The position numbers and the translations under genes are program-made. A DNA stretch of 12,444 bases from positions 1-12,444 of the forward strand of contig PBXZ01000212.1 of NCBI GenBank assembly GCA_002729415.1. The letters are read 5' to 3'. The notes beneath the pieces are model-generated. The model saw only the letters and a list, made by a program, of their open reading frames with translations, did no database searches and was not told the origin of the DNA. This DNA is from UBA9662 sp002729415. GTDB taxonomy: Bacteria; Poribacteria; WGA-4E; UBA9662. The number at the start of each line of letters is the position of its first letter. The stretch's first letter is position 1. Below are positions 7,019-12,444 of this stretch, one piece after another.

Positions 7019-7068
7019 ATTTAAATGTTCCTCGTTATTTGGTTTCGGGGAACAAAGGAACTTTAAAT
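7019..7068 (+). promoter_or_regulatory. Leader hairpin covering the PhyH ribosome-binding site and start codon
   Basis: ATTTAAATGTTCC (7019-7031) is complementary to GGAACTTTAAAT (7057-7068), with only T7026 unpaired. This is a 12-bp stem with a 25-nt loop. The right arm contains part of the Shine-Dalgarno sequence (AAAGGAA) and the first two bases of the ATG at 7067. The loop holds another GGAAC (7049-7053) that can compete for the same GTTCC arm, so two exclusive folds are possible, one hiding the start and one freeing it. Confidence 0.45.
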
Positions 7069-7831
7069 GATTTTAACAGACGCTCAAAAAATAAATTATG
7101 AACGTGATGGTTTCTTGATCTACGGTTCTATCCTGTTAGAAGAGGAACTAGAAGGTTTACGGCAGAGAATTGACGCGCTTGCATCAGGGGAGCATTGTAA
7201 TGCGGAAAAGACCGGGATACGTTTGGAGGCTGCTGTTCAAATGGGAGAACTCCAGGATATTCCGAAACGTGACAAGGTCTGGCAAATTTTAGACCCACAC
7301 CTTCACGATGATATTATTTTTAAGCACGCCAACAACCCTAAAATTTTGGACATCGTCGCTCAACTTATCGGTACAGAAGACATAAAGCTTTTTCACACTC
7401 AAACGTTAATGAAACCCGCTTTTCATGGTTCAATTGTCTCTTGGCATCAGGATTCTGCTTACTGGACATCTGTTAGCCCTTCAGCGCTGGTTAGCTGCTG
7501 GACAGCTCTGGACGATGCAACAGAAGAAAACGGTTGTGTACGAATGTTACCCNGTAGCTATAAGAAAGGGCTCTGGCCTCATGATCGGAAGGATTTCTTA
7601 CATGCTCAAGGTGTAGATGTATCAAAAGCGACTTCCGTAGTACTTGAAGCTGGAGGATGCAGTTTTCATCACAGCTTAACCGTACATGGGAGTTTCGAAA
7701 ACAAGACCCCTCACCGTCGACGTGGATTAGTAACCAGTTACATGCGGTCAGATTCTCAATGGTTGGGAGATATAGAAAACAAACCAAACTTCCCGCTCTT
7801 ACGTGGTAGGGAGTATACTGACTGCGTGTAA
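7067..7831 (+). CDS. Phytanoyl-CoA dioxygenase (PhyH) family oxygenase 1
   Basis: A 254-residue Fe(II)/2-oxoglutarate-dependent oxygenase of the PhyH family. The N-terminal YERDGFLIYGSIL (11-23) is the family's usual opening. The iron facial triad is His127 and Asp129 (SWHQDSAYW) with distal His207 (LTVHGSFENKTPHRRRG), and an arginine at 217-219 is placed to hold 2-oxoglutarate. WTALDDATEENGC (145-157) matches the conserved strand-turn, and the usual PGSH is represented by LP-x-SY with one unresolved base (7553). The reaction is expected to be hydroxylation or a related oxidation of a small molecule in the cytoplasm. The substrate is unknown. AAAGGA lies upstream, inside a possible hairpin. 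It stands alone as a transcription unit, divergent from the propeller/M28 pair and convergent with the GNAT gene 13 bp away. Confidence 0.92.
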   Translation: MILTDAQKINYERDGFLIYGSILLEEELEGLRQRIDALASGEHCNAEKTGIRLEAAVQMGELQDIPKRDKVWQILDPHLHDDIIFKHANNPKILDIVAQLIGTEDIKLFHTQTLMKPAFHGSIVSWHQDSAYWTSVSPSALVSCWTALDDATEENGCVRMLPXSYKKGLWPHDRKDFLHAQGVDVSKATSVVLEAGGCSFHHSLTVHGSFENKTPHRRRGLVTSYMRSDSQWLGDIENKPNFPLLRGREYTDCV

Positions 7832-7843
7832 TTGGTAATTACA
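7827..7843. repeat. Hairpin between convergent PhyH and GNAT genes
   Basis: TGTAATTggtAATTACA is a perfect 7-bp inverted repeat with a 3-base centre. It overlaps the PhyH stop and lies one base before the GNAT stop. It is AT-rich and has no T-run, so at best it is a weak bidirectional terminator. Confidence 0.4.
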
Positions 7844-7844
7844 T

Positions 7845-8741
7845 CTATAAAAACAGATCGAACGAAGAAATTTGTATACGAAAACCAATNCTTTCGTACA
7901 AATTAAGNGCTGCGGTCCTATAAAATTGGGTTCCTACTTCTGTCANGACAACATCTTTTCCATCAAGGTAATTTAACGATTCCATCATTAGTGCCCGGCC
8001 TAATCCCTCGCCCCTGTGTTTTTCTTCAACGCCCGTCCANCCAATACCACCGATGTGAAACCCACCAATTTTTTTTCTGTTATGCAAGATTATCCCAGCA
8101 CAAATCCCAATAGGATTACCTTCCTGTTCAGCAAAGAAAAAACCTTGTGGGTCGAAGTCTGAATTCATGTCAACACCCAGAAATTCTTGAGCCCAGAAAT
8201 CCGATGCAGTGGATGAACTACCGAAAATTTCGTTTTTTACCTTTGCCCAAGTTTGATCNTCACCTTCNCTAAAGGAGCGTAACTTATACCCCGGTTTAAT
8301 TGGTTGCACTCCATCTTTGCATTGATCCATATCCAAACACAAAGTTAGTTGTCCATGTTCTACCTTTATCCCGAACGACTCGAAAAAATCCAACACTCGC
8401 CGATAAGGGGAATCTAACCAACGAGAAACATGGATTCTATTAGCACCTTTTTCCTTTAGCTCAATAATACAAGCCTTCATTGGCTCCACACTGTAACATT
8501 CANCTCTAAAATCTCTTTTAACACAAGCCCAATCAATGCTTCCATTACTTNNATCCAGCATTTTACCATGAACAATACTGATCAACTCACTACCTATCCA
8601 CCCAGTAAATGCAATCGTCTCTTTCGATTCTTCGATATCCTCTGTATTTACCTCCTCAAACCCTTCTGTGTTCACATAAGTGTTGTTTAAGAAAGATATC
8701 GCTAAATCTATATTCTTTCTTTGGAGCCGTTCAGTTTTCAT
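7845..8741 (-). CDS. GNAT acetyltransferase with two GNAT-like halves
   Basis: A 298-residue protein. The C-terminal half (about 150-290) is a recognisable GNAT domain: strand GFHIGGI-x-WTGVEE, the acetyl-CoA pyrophosphate loop KHRGEGLGRALM (241-252), and LNLYE-x-IGF (279-287) as motif B. The N-terminal half (about 1-135) has GNAT-like spacing, with an SPYRRVLDFFESFGIKV segment resembling the final 'YxxxGF' part. It lacks the R-G-x-G-L/K-G acetyl-CoA loop, so it is probably a degenerate, non-catalytic copy, as in MshD-like tandem GNAT proteins. It should N-acetylate an amine (small molecule or protein) from acetyl-CoA in the cytoplasm. AGGGGGAGAGGTAGG directly precedes the ATG. It is monocistronic and divergent from the PhyH/JmjC/LamG run. 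It has the densest ambiguous bases in the window, including two adjacent at 8551-8552. Confidence 0.83.
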   Translation of the reverse strand: MKTERLQRKNIDLAISFLNNTYVNTEGFEEVNTEDIEESKETIAFTGWIGSELISIVHGKMLDXSNGSIDWACVKRDFRXECYSVEPMKACIIELKEKGANRIHVSRWLDSPYRRVLDFFESFGIKVEHGQLTLCLDMDQCKDGVQPIKPGYKLRSFXEGXDQTWAKVKNEIFGSSSTASDFWAQEFLGVDMNSDFDPQGFFFAEQEGNPIGICAGIILHNRKKIGGFHIGGIXWTGVEEKHRGEGLGRALMMESLNYLDGKDVVXTEVGTQFYRTAXLNLYEXIGFRIQISSFDLFL

Positions 8742-8876
8742 CCTACCTCTCCCCCTTTTTAATTTGAATTAAGATTGTTAAGCATGCTAAAGTGGAAAAA
8801 AGATTAACGTATCATGCTTCATTTATTAGGTCAACGTTAGGTTTTATACAGTAAAAATATACATTGAGGTAATTGA
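8742..8876. other. 135-bp divergent intergenic region with nested inverted repeats
   Basis: This region separates the GNAT and PhyH 2 starts. It holds a perfect palindrome AGCATGCT (8781-8788), a wider pair AAGCATG (8780-8786) with CATGCTT (8813-8819), and a second pair TAACGT (8805-8810) with ACGTTA (8834-8839). TATACA (8845-8850) with TTTATT 17 bp upstream is a weak candidate promoter for the PhyH 2 gene. No gene is visible. Confidence 0.45.
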
Positions 8877-9698
8877 GTGAAGAAAGAGGATTACCAATTT
8901 TTTAGGAAAAATGGTTACTTACCTTTGGGTAAAATTCTAGATAAAAACGAAACAGAAACCTTTGTAAAAGTATTTGATCGTGACCGAGAAAAGACCGGAT
9001 ACCATTGGTATGAATTTGGTCATCATCAGTCAATTAATTGTGATGCTCTTGCAACTTCTCCTGAATTTGATGACCTTCTAAGGCATCCAAAAGTGATGGA
9101 ACCAATATCTGAATTAATGGGAGGTAAGACCTGCTTTTCAGAGATTTGTATTCGTCATATGGAACCGTACGAAGGAGAACTTCATCGGGGTTGGCATCGT
9201 GATCGCGCCCATTTATTAGACCATCCGCTTCGAATGGACTATATTCAACTGATGGTGTATTTAGCTGATGTTGATGAAACAACACACTGCTTCTCCATAT
9301 CTCCTGAATCCATAGACCAGGATGTTTTAGATACCGAAGCACAGCTTGAACATGGAGGGATACAGGACTTGTATGGCGAATCCGGCACAGCCATACTATT
9401 CAATGTATCCGTTTTACACACAGCAACTACACGAAAAACTAATCAGGAAAGAAAATCTGTTCAGGTTTATTATGGACATCAACATCAACCTTACCTAAGC
9501 GAAGATTCAATTATTACCACCCGTCTGTGGAGAGACCATCCAGATTCAGACGTAAGGGATTTTTATAGCGTTTTTAATCGAAAAACTCGCGAGTACATCC
9601 AACGAGTAGAGGATGATTCTAATCTTCCGCTTGAAGAAGTCCTAGAATTACTGGTTGAAATTGACTACGAAACAGGGAAACGACAGAGGCCCGATTAG
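8877..9698 (+). CDS. PhyH family Fe(II)/2-oxoglutarate oxygenase 2
   Basis: A 273-residue PhyH-type oxygenase. The N-terminus reads YQFFRKNGYLPLGKIL (6-21). Iron ligands are His107 and Asp109 (RGWHRDRAH) and distal His181 (FNVSVLHTATTRKTNQERKS), with Arg192 in place for 2-oxoglutarate. ESGTAILFN (168-176) is the family's strand before the distal His. A tail of about 70 residues after the core is charged and helical in appearance. The start is GTG, preceded by GAGGT at 8866-8870, with no better in-frame ATG. It is the first gene of a run with a JmjC-type oxygenase (16 bp later) and a LamG protein. It differs strongly in sequence from PhyH 1 and the PhyH gene at 11252-12058, so these are not recent duplicates. 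The substrate is unknown. Confidence 0.9.
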   Translation: MKKEDYQFFRKNGYLPLGKILDKNETETFVKVFDRDREKTGYHWYEFGHHQSINCDALATSPEFDDLLRHPKVMEPISELMGGKTCFSEICIRHMEPYEGELHRGWHRDRAHLLDHPLRMDYIQLMVYLADVDETTHCFSISPESIDQDVLDTEAQLEHGGIQDLYGESGTAILFNVSVLHTATTRKTNQERKSVQVYYGHQHQPYLSEDSIITTRLWRDHPDSDVRDFYSVFNRKTREYIQRVEDDSNLPLEEVLELLVEIDYETGKRQRPD

Positions 9699-9714
9699 GG
9701 GGATAGATAACAGT

Positions 9715-10440
9715 GTGATAACCACCTTCGATCAGTTTCGTAAAGTATTACCGAATTCAATTGCGCACCTTGTAAACGGCGAGGTATTTCCGTACACAGT
9801 TCCTAAACCGGATCCATGTCAGGTCATTGAACAAGCACGAAATGACCCAAAAACAAGGATAACCAAAGGGGAACGGGGAGATCGGATTTTTTTGACCCTT
9901 CAAGAACCAGATACCGACTTCAGAACCTTACCATTAGCAGAATCGCTAAAAACTCCAATCCATCTTTCATTGTTTGATTTAGGCCCAATGAGAGAATCAG
10001 ATGGCGCCTTGGTTGAAGTTATACAACAAGTATACTTGCCTTTGACGCAATTATGGAAAAGCCACGGATTAAGGTGGCAGAAAGTCTATCCGATATTATT
10101 TTTAAGTGGACCAAACTGTTCAACAAACTATCATTGGGATCCTTCAAGTGTGTTGATCGTGCAGTTACACGGGCGAAAAAGGTTTTATAGCCTAAAATCC
10201 CCCGAATACTGGTGTTCGGATGATGTGCTAGAACAAAAACACCAGGCTATGGTAAGACCAACCGGATTATCTGAAGATGACATATTGATATATGAATTGG
10301 AACCAGGTAACGCAATATGGAGCCCATGTAAAGCGCCACATTGGCTGGACGCCTATGATGAAACGGCTTTCACTTTATCTATCGCCTTCACTGATATCTC
10401 AACTGATACTAACACACCAGCAGAAATGCAGATATTATAA
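9715..10440 (+). CDS. JmjC/cupin-like Fe(II)/2-oxoglutarate oxygenase
   Basis: With GTG at 9715 this is 241 residues. The core matches the JmjC/Cupin_8 pattern: GPNCSTNYHWD (132-142) supplies His140 and Asp142 as iron ligands. VLIVQLHGRKRFYSLKSPEYW (146-166) contains the typical 'Q-x-x-G-x-K-R' strand, with Lys155 able to hold 2-oxoglutarate. GNAIWSPCKAPHWLDA (198-213) supplies the distal His209, followed by LSIAF. Family members hydroxylate proteins (ribosomal or others) or small molecules; the target here is unknown. The start is uncertain: an upstream TTG at 9655 would overlap the PhyH 2 gene by 44 bp without a Shine-Dalgarno, whereas GTG 9715 has AGGGGG 12 bases upstream. The roughly 90 residues before the core are not recognisable. 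It is probably translated together with PhyH 2 and the LamG gene. Confidence 0.75.
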   Translation: MITTFDQFRKVLPNSIAHLVNGEVFPYTVPKPDPCQVIEQARNDPKTRITKGERGDRIFLTLQEPDTDFRTLPLAESLKTPIHLSLFDLGPMRESDGALVEVIQQVYLPLTQLWKSHGLRWQKVYPILFLSGPNCSTNYHWDPSSVLIVQLHGRKRFYSLKSPEYWCSDDVLEQKHQAMVRPTGLSEDDILIYELEPGNAIWSPCKAPHWLDAYDETAFTLSIAFTDISTDTNTPAEMQIL

Positions 10441-10477
10441 GGATAATGTACTCAAGCTATAATCAAGGAGTTACAAA

Positions 10478-11242
10478 ATGCGAAATACAGTATTTCTTGT
10501 TTTAATTGGAGTCTTAGGTTGCTTAACCAAAGCAATAGCATATCAGCCTGATAATATTGTTCTATATATGTCGTTTGACCAACCACCTATCAAAGACGTT
10601 GTCCAAGATCAATCAGAATACAGTAACCACGGGAAAATTATAGGTAAATCAAAATGGACAAAGGTTGGTAAATTTGGCGGTGCTATGGAATTTGATGGCG
10701 CATCAAAGATCGAAGTACCGCACTCGAAGAGTCTTAATATGTCAAAAGAGATAACACTTCAGATATGGTTCAGAACTAAGTTACCACAAAAAGGACGGTT
10801 TTTGATTTATAAGGTACATCTTGGTGGTGGCAGAAACTACGAATGGGGAATCTATCTAACAGGTGGTAGTAAATCAGTATCTATGTATCTAGTTGAACCT
10901 AATGATACAGTGAAATGGGTCAGCAAAAACGGTGATTGGGAAAACGATGATTGGCACTTTCTTGTCGGTACGTATGACGGGAAAGCAGTAAAGTGTTATA
11001 TCGACGGAGAACAAGCTGACAAAGCACCTCTAGCCAAAGCAGCCAGAACCTCTGAAGGGTCTGTCTTTATTGGGACTTGGGGGAACAATTTTTTCACTGG
11101 GTTACTTGATGAAGCCCGTATATTGGATGTTGCCTTATCCGAGGATGCAATTAAAGAGGAATTCCAAAACGGTTATCGTCCATTTTCAGTAGAACCTAAA
11201 AATAAGCTTGGTTTGACGTGGGGAAAAATCAAATCTTTCTAA
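10478..11242 (+). CDS. Exported LamG/concanavalin A-like lectin-fold protein
   Basis: A 254-residue protein with a Sec signal peptide: MRNTVF, hydrophobic LVLIGVLG, and AIA at 19-21 as a likely signal peptidase I site before YQPD. Cys15 in VLGC could instead be a lipobox, although Leu at -2 is unusual. The rest is one LamG/laminin_G_3 domain: LYMSFDQ, DQSEYSNHGKIIG, GKFGGAMEFDGASKIEV, EITLQIWFRT, DDWHFLVGTYDGKAVKCYIDGE and FTGLLDEARILDVALSEDAIKEEF. Such domains bind carbohydrates or matrix. The C-terminal tail KNKLGLTWGKIK resembles a tail I recall from Poribacteria LamG proteins (recollection, not searched). AAGGAG precedes the ATG. It sits 37 bp after the JmjC gene, so an exported binding protein appears co-transcribed with two cytoplasmic oxygenases. 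Confidence 0.9.
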   Translation: MRNTVFLVLIGVLGCLTKAIAYQPDNIVLYMSFDQPPIKDVVQDQSEYSNHGKIIGKSKWTKVGKFGGAMEFDGASKIEVPHSKSLNMSKEITLQIWFRTKLPQKGRFLIYKVHLGGGRNYEWGIYLTGGSKSVSMYLVEPNDTVKWVSKNGDWENDDWHFLVGTYDGKAVKCYIDGEQADKAPLAKAARTSEGSVFIGTWGNNFFTGLLDEARILDVALSEDAIKEEFQNGYRPFSVEPKNKLGLTWGKIKSF

Positions 11243-11251
11243 ATCATGAGC

Positions 11252-12058
11252 TTATTCATCTGTAACGCCTTCTATCATCTGTACCTGATCCGGCGGCGAA
11301 TAGAAATAAGAACCTGGTTGCCATTTTCCGATATCACCAATCAACCGTTGTTGTCTTGGCGTACAGCGTCCCATAAGTTCATCCGAAACATCATAATAAT
11401 CGAAAGCACGAAGGCATTGATGAACATAACAGTAAACTAGCGTTTTACGCGAGTTTATTGACTTGTTGGCAACGAAACCGTGCCATAATGCGTGAGGAAA
11501 AACAACGGCATCGCCTGCGCGTACACGCAGCTGAATGGCTTCAGGAATGTATGGCCCATCTTTGAATCCTCCTTCTGGAAATGGGCGATTGTGACTGCCC
11601 GGAACAATCGTAAAATTCCCTTTATCTTCTTCCTCAAGGTCTGTGAGAAAATACTGGATTTTAATCTGTAACGGCAAACTGCTTTGGCTAACTCTTATTT
11701 GCCGCATTGCTTGGCCGCCATCTGTGTGTAAAATCCCACTTGATTCTGGGTTAGGTGGGCGAACAATGACCTCGGACATACCTAGCAATATATAAGGATC
11801 CATTAGCTCTAATACAATTGGGAATGTCACGGGATGATCCATCAACGGGATAAAAACATCGTTTTCTTCCATGACGTTCCTTCTGTCAAATTCAGCATTC
11901 GGTTTAACCTCGGATTGTTGAAGATACTCCTGGTACATTTGATCAACCACCGTTGTTAAGTTCTTGATTTCCTGTTGGGACAGAACGTTCCTCAGTACAA
12001 GATATCCATTTTTATTCCATTTCCGCTTTTGTTCTGAAGTTAAGACATCGGTCTCCAT
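11252..12058 (-). CDS. PhyH family Fe(II)/2-oxoglutarate oxygenase 3
   Basis: A 268-residue PhyH-family oxygenase. The N-terminus is KRKWNKNGYLVLRNVLSQQE (11-30). Iron ligands are His111 and Asp113 (GILHTDGG) and distal His193 (FPHALWHGFVANK); Arg204 (SRKT) fits 2-oxoglutarate binding. It carries the canonical VPGSHNRPFP (152-161), and RAGDAVVFPHALWHG is the textbook strand before the distal His, as in ectoine-hydroxylase-like members, though ectoine as substrate is not supported. A TTG further upstream (12085) would add nine residues, but AAAGGAGG directly precedes the ATG at 12056-12058, so that start is chosen. The gene converges on the LamG gene with nine bases between stops and is divergent from PhyH 4. 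It has no ambiguous bases. Confidence 0.93.
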   Translation of the reverse strand: METDVLTSEQKRKWNKNGYLVLRNVLSQQEIKNLTTVVDQMYQEYLQQSEVKPNAEFDRRNVMEENDVFIPLMDHPVTFPIVLELMDPYILLGMSEVIVRPPNPESSGILHTDGGQAMRQIRVSQSSLPLQIKIQYFLTDLEEEDKGNFTIVPGSHNRPFPEGGFKDGPYIPEAIQLRVRAGDAVVFPHALWHGFVANKSINSRKTLVYCYVHQCLRAFDYYDVSDELMGRCTPRQQRLIGDIGKWQPGSYFYSPPDQVQMIEGVTDE

Positions 12059-12104
12059 ACGCGCCTCCTTTAGATTTTCAATCAAAAGGATTAATTTCAG
12101 TCAT

Positions 12105-12131
12105 GTTTTACGACAAATGATATAATGTCAA
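12105..12131 (-). promoter_or_regulatory. Candidate promoter for PhyH gene 3
   Basis: On the minus strand a perfect TTGACA (12126-12131) is followed after 15 bp by TAAAAC (12105-12110). The short spacing makes it weak. It overlaps the rightward extended -10, so the two directions would compete for polymerase. Confidence 0.3.
12118..12126 (+). promoter_or_regulatory. Extended -10 promoter for PhyH gene 4
   Basis: TGaTATAAT is an extended -10 element, with TG at 12118-12119 and a perfect TATAAT at 12121-12126. No good -35 is present 16-18 bp upstream, which extended -10 promoters can do without. The start codon of PhyH gene 4 is about 65 bp downstream. Confidence 0.45.
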
Positions 12132-12190
12132 GTAATTCCTGCTGTCGGTAAAAAACATGACTGCTCACCAAATCTTGACCTCCTATACTC

Positions 12191-12444
12191 ATGCTTGATT
12201 TCGAGGTGATTTTCCACACGGAGATTGACAGGTCCGTATCCGTTTTTAATCGTGACGGTTTTGTTATCATTCGGGATGCACTTACGCCGGACCAATTGGC
12301 CTTGGCTCAATCTGGTACCAGACGAGAAATGGCCAATCAGATGGCAGAAATACCTGTTGAACGCGCAAATCGTGGGTATGCGCGCTATTCTTTCAACCAA
12401 CAGCGCATTCACCTACCGGAATGGTATCAACTCATAGATTTACC
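12191..12444 (+). CDS. PhyH family oxygenase 4, N-terminal part (runs off right edge)
   Basis: An open frame from ATG 12191 continues to the window end without a stop, giving 84 full codons. VFNRDGFVIIRDALTPDQLALAQ (about residues 18-40) is the typical PhyH N-terminus: F-x-R-D-GFVI-x-R-x-A-L-T-P-D-Q. RANRGYARYSFNQQRIHLPEWYQLID follows and resembles the family's substrate-lid region. The HxD and distal His lie beyond the edge and cannot be checked. A stop at 12176-12178 closes the frame upstream, and ATG 12191 is the only in-frame ATG before the motif. No Shine-Dalgarno stands in front of it, so GTG at 12206 is an alternative. An extended -10 lies about 65 bp upstream. It is divergent from PhyH 3, sharing the inverted-repeat control region. 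Confidence 0.8.
   Translation, partial: MLDFEVIFHTEIDRSVSVFNRDGFVIIRDALTPDQLALAQSGTRREMANQMAEIPVERANRGYARYSFNQQRIHLPEWYQLIDL

Larger units (their letters stand above)
12098..12163. repeat. Long imperfect inverted repeat flanking divergent promoters
   Basis: The left arm CAGTCATGTTTTACGACA (12098-12115) is complementary to the right arm at 12143-12163. Twelve bases pair perfectly from the outer ends (CAGTCATGTTTT), then there is a three-base length difference, then CGACA pairs with TGTCG. A 27-bp spacer between the arms contains the extended -10 of the rightward promoter and the -35 of a leftward one. The arms are about 46 bp apart centre to centre. This arrangement fits an operator pair for a dimeric regulator, or the ends of a tiny mobile relic. 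Confidence 0.6.

Noticed and set aside
9655..9714. TTG start for the JmjC gene at 9655
   Set aside because: It would overlap the PhyH 2 gene by 44 bp and has no Shine-Dalgarno; GTG 9715 sits after the upstream stop with a G-rich site before it.
12059..12085. TTG start adding nine residues to PhyH gene 3
   Set aside because: A perfect AAAGGAGG lies inside that extension and directly precedes ATG 12058, so the shorter protein is preferred.
12128..12412. Minus-strand open frame of 94 codons at the right edge
   Set aside because: It lies antisense to a clear PhyH N-terminus on the plus strand and shows no family pattern; it is a shadow frame.
1..12444. CRISPR array, tRNA or rRNA, insertion sequence, phage or toxin-antitoxin/defence system
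   Set aside because: I found no spaced direct repeats, clover-leaf sequence, transposase or integrase motifs, terminal repeats of an IS, or known defence domains.
7067..12444. Named biosynthetic cluster such as ectoine/hydroxyectoine or a polyketide pathway
   Set aside because: No EctABC, PKS, NRPS or other core synthase is present; the PhyH similarity alone does not identify the substrate.

Overview
The window looks like bacterial accessory chromosome at about 40-45% G+C by eye, with clear Shine-Dalgarno sites (AGGAGG, GGAGG, AAAGGAGG) before most genes. Several phytanoyl-CoA-dioxygenase (PhyH) family oxygenases occur together with an exported LamG lectin-like protein ending in a KLGLTWGKIK-type tail. 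From my recollection of such genomes, this combination best fits Candidatus Poribacteria or a similar sponge-associated or marine lineage. That placement is inferred, because no rRNA or other marker is present. Thirty-six ambiguous bases, all between 917 and 8552, point to a metagenome or single-cell assembly; none shifts a reading frame.

Layout, left half. The window opens inside the last codons of an RND efflux permease (+), whose stop overlaps that of a convergent minus-strand pair: an MDR dehydrogenase without zinc ligands, then an extended SDR. A 468-bp divergent gap (2063-2530) separates this pair from a plus-strand operon of two different NodB-type polysaccharide deacetylases and an aldo/keto reductase. 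A convergent minus-strand pair follows: a beta-propeller protein, then an M28 zinc peptidase without a signal peptide.

Layout, right half. From 7067 onward the region is rich in Fe(II)/2-oxoglutarate oxygenases. There is a solo PhyH gene whose ribosome-binding site lies in a potential leader hairpin. A convergent double-GNAT acetyltransferase follows, then a three-gene run of PhyH, JmjC-type cupin oxygenase and exported LamG protein. A minus-strand PhyH gene comes next, and finally the start of a divergent PhyH gene that runs off the right edge. The last two share a 132-bp intergenic region in which a long imperfect inverted repeat flanks overlapping promoter-like elements.

How the genes may work together (inference). 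Each small transcription unit combines oxidoreductase or hydroxylase chemistry with a hydrolase or acetyltransferase. This suits uptake and oxidative or deacetylating breakdown, or tailoring, of host- or matrix-derived sugars, amides and small molecules, with export via RND at the left. No named pathway can be assigned. The window contains no rRNA, tRNA, CRISPR array, transposase, integrase or phage gene that I can recognise.
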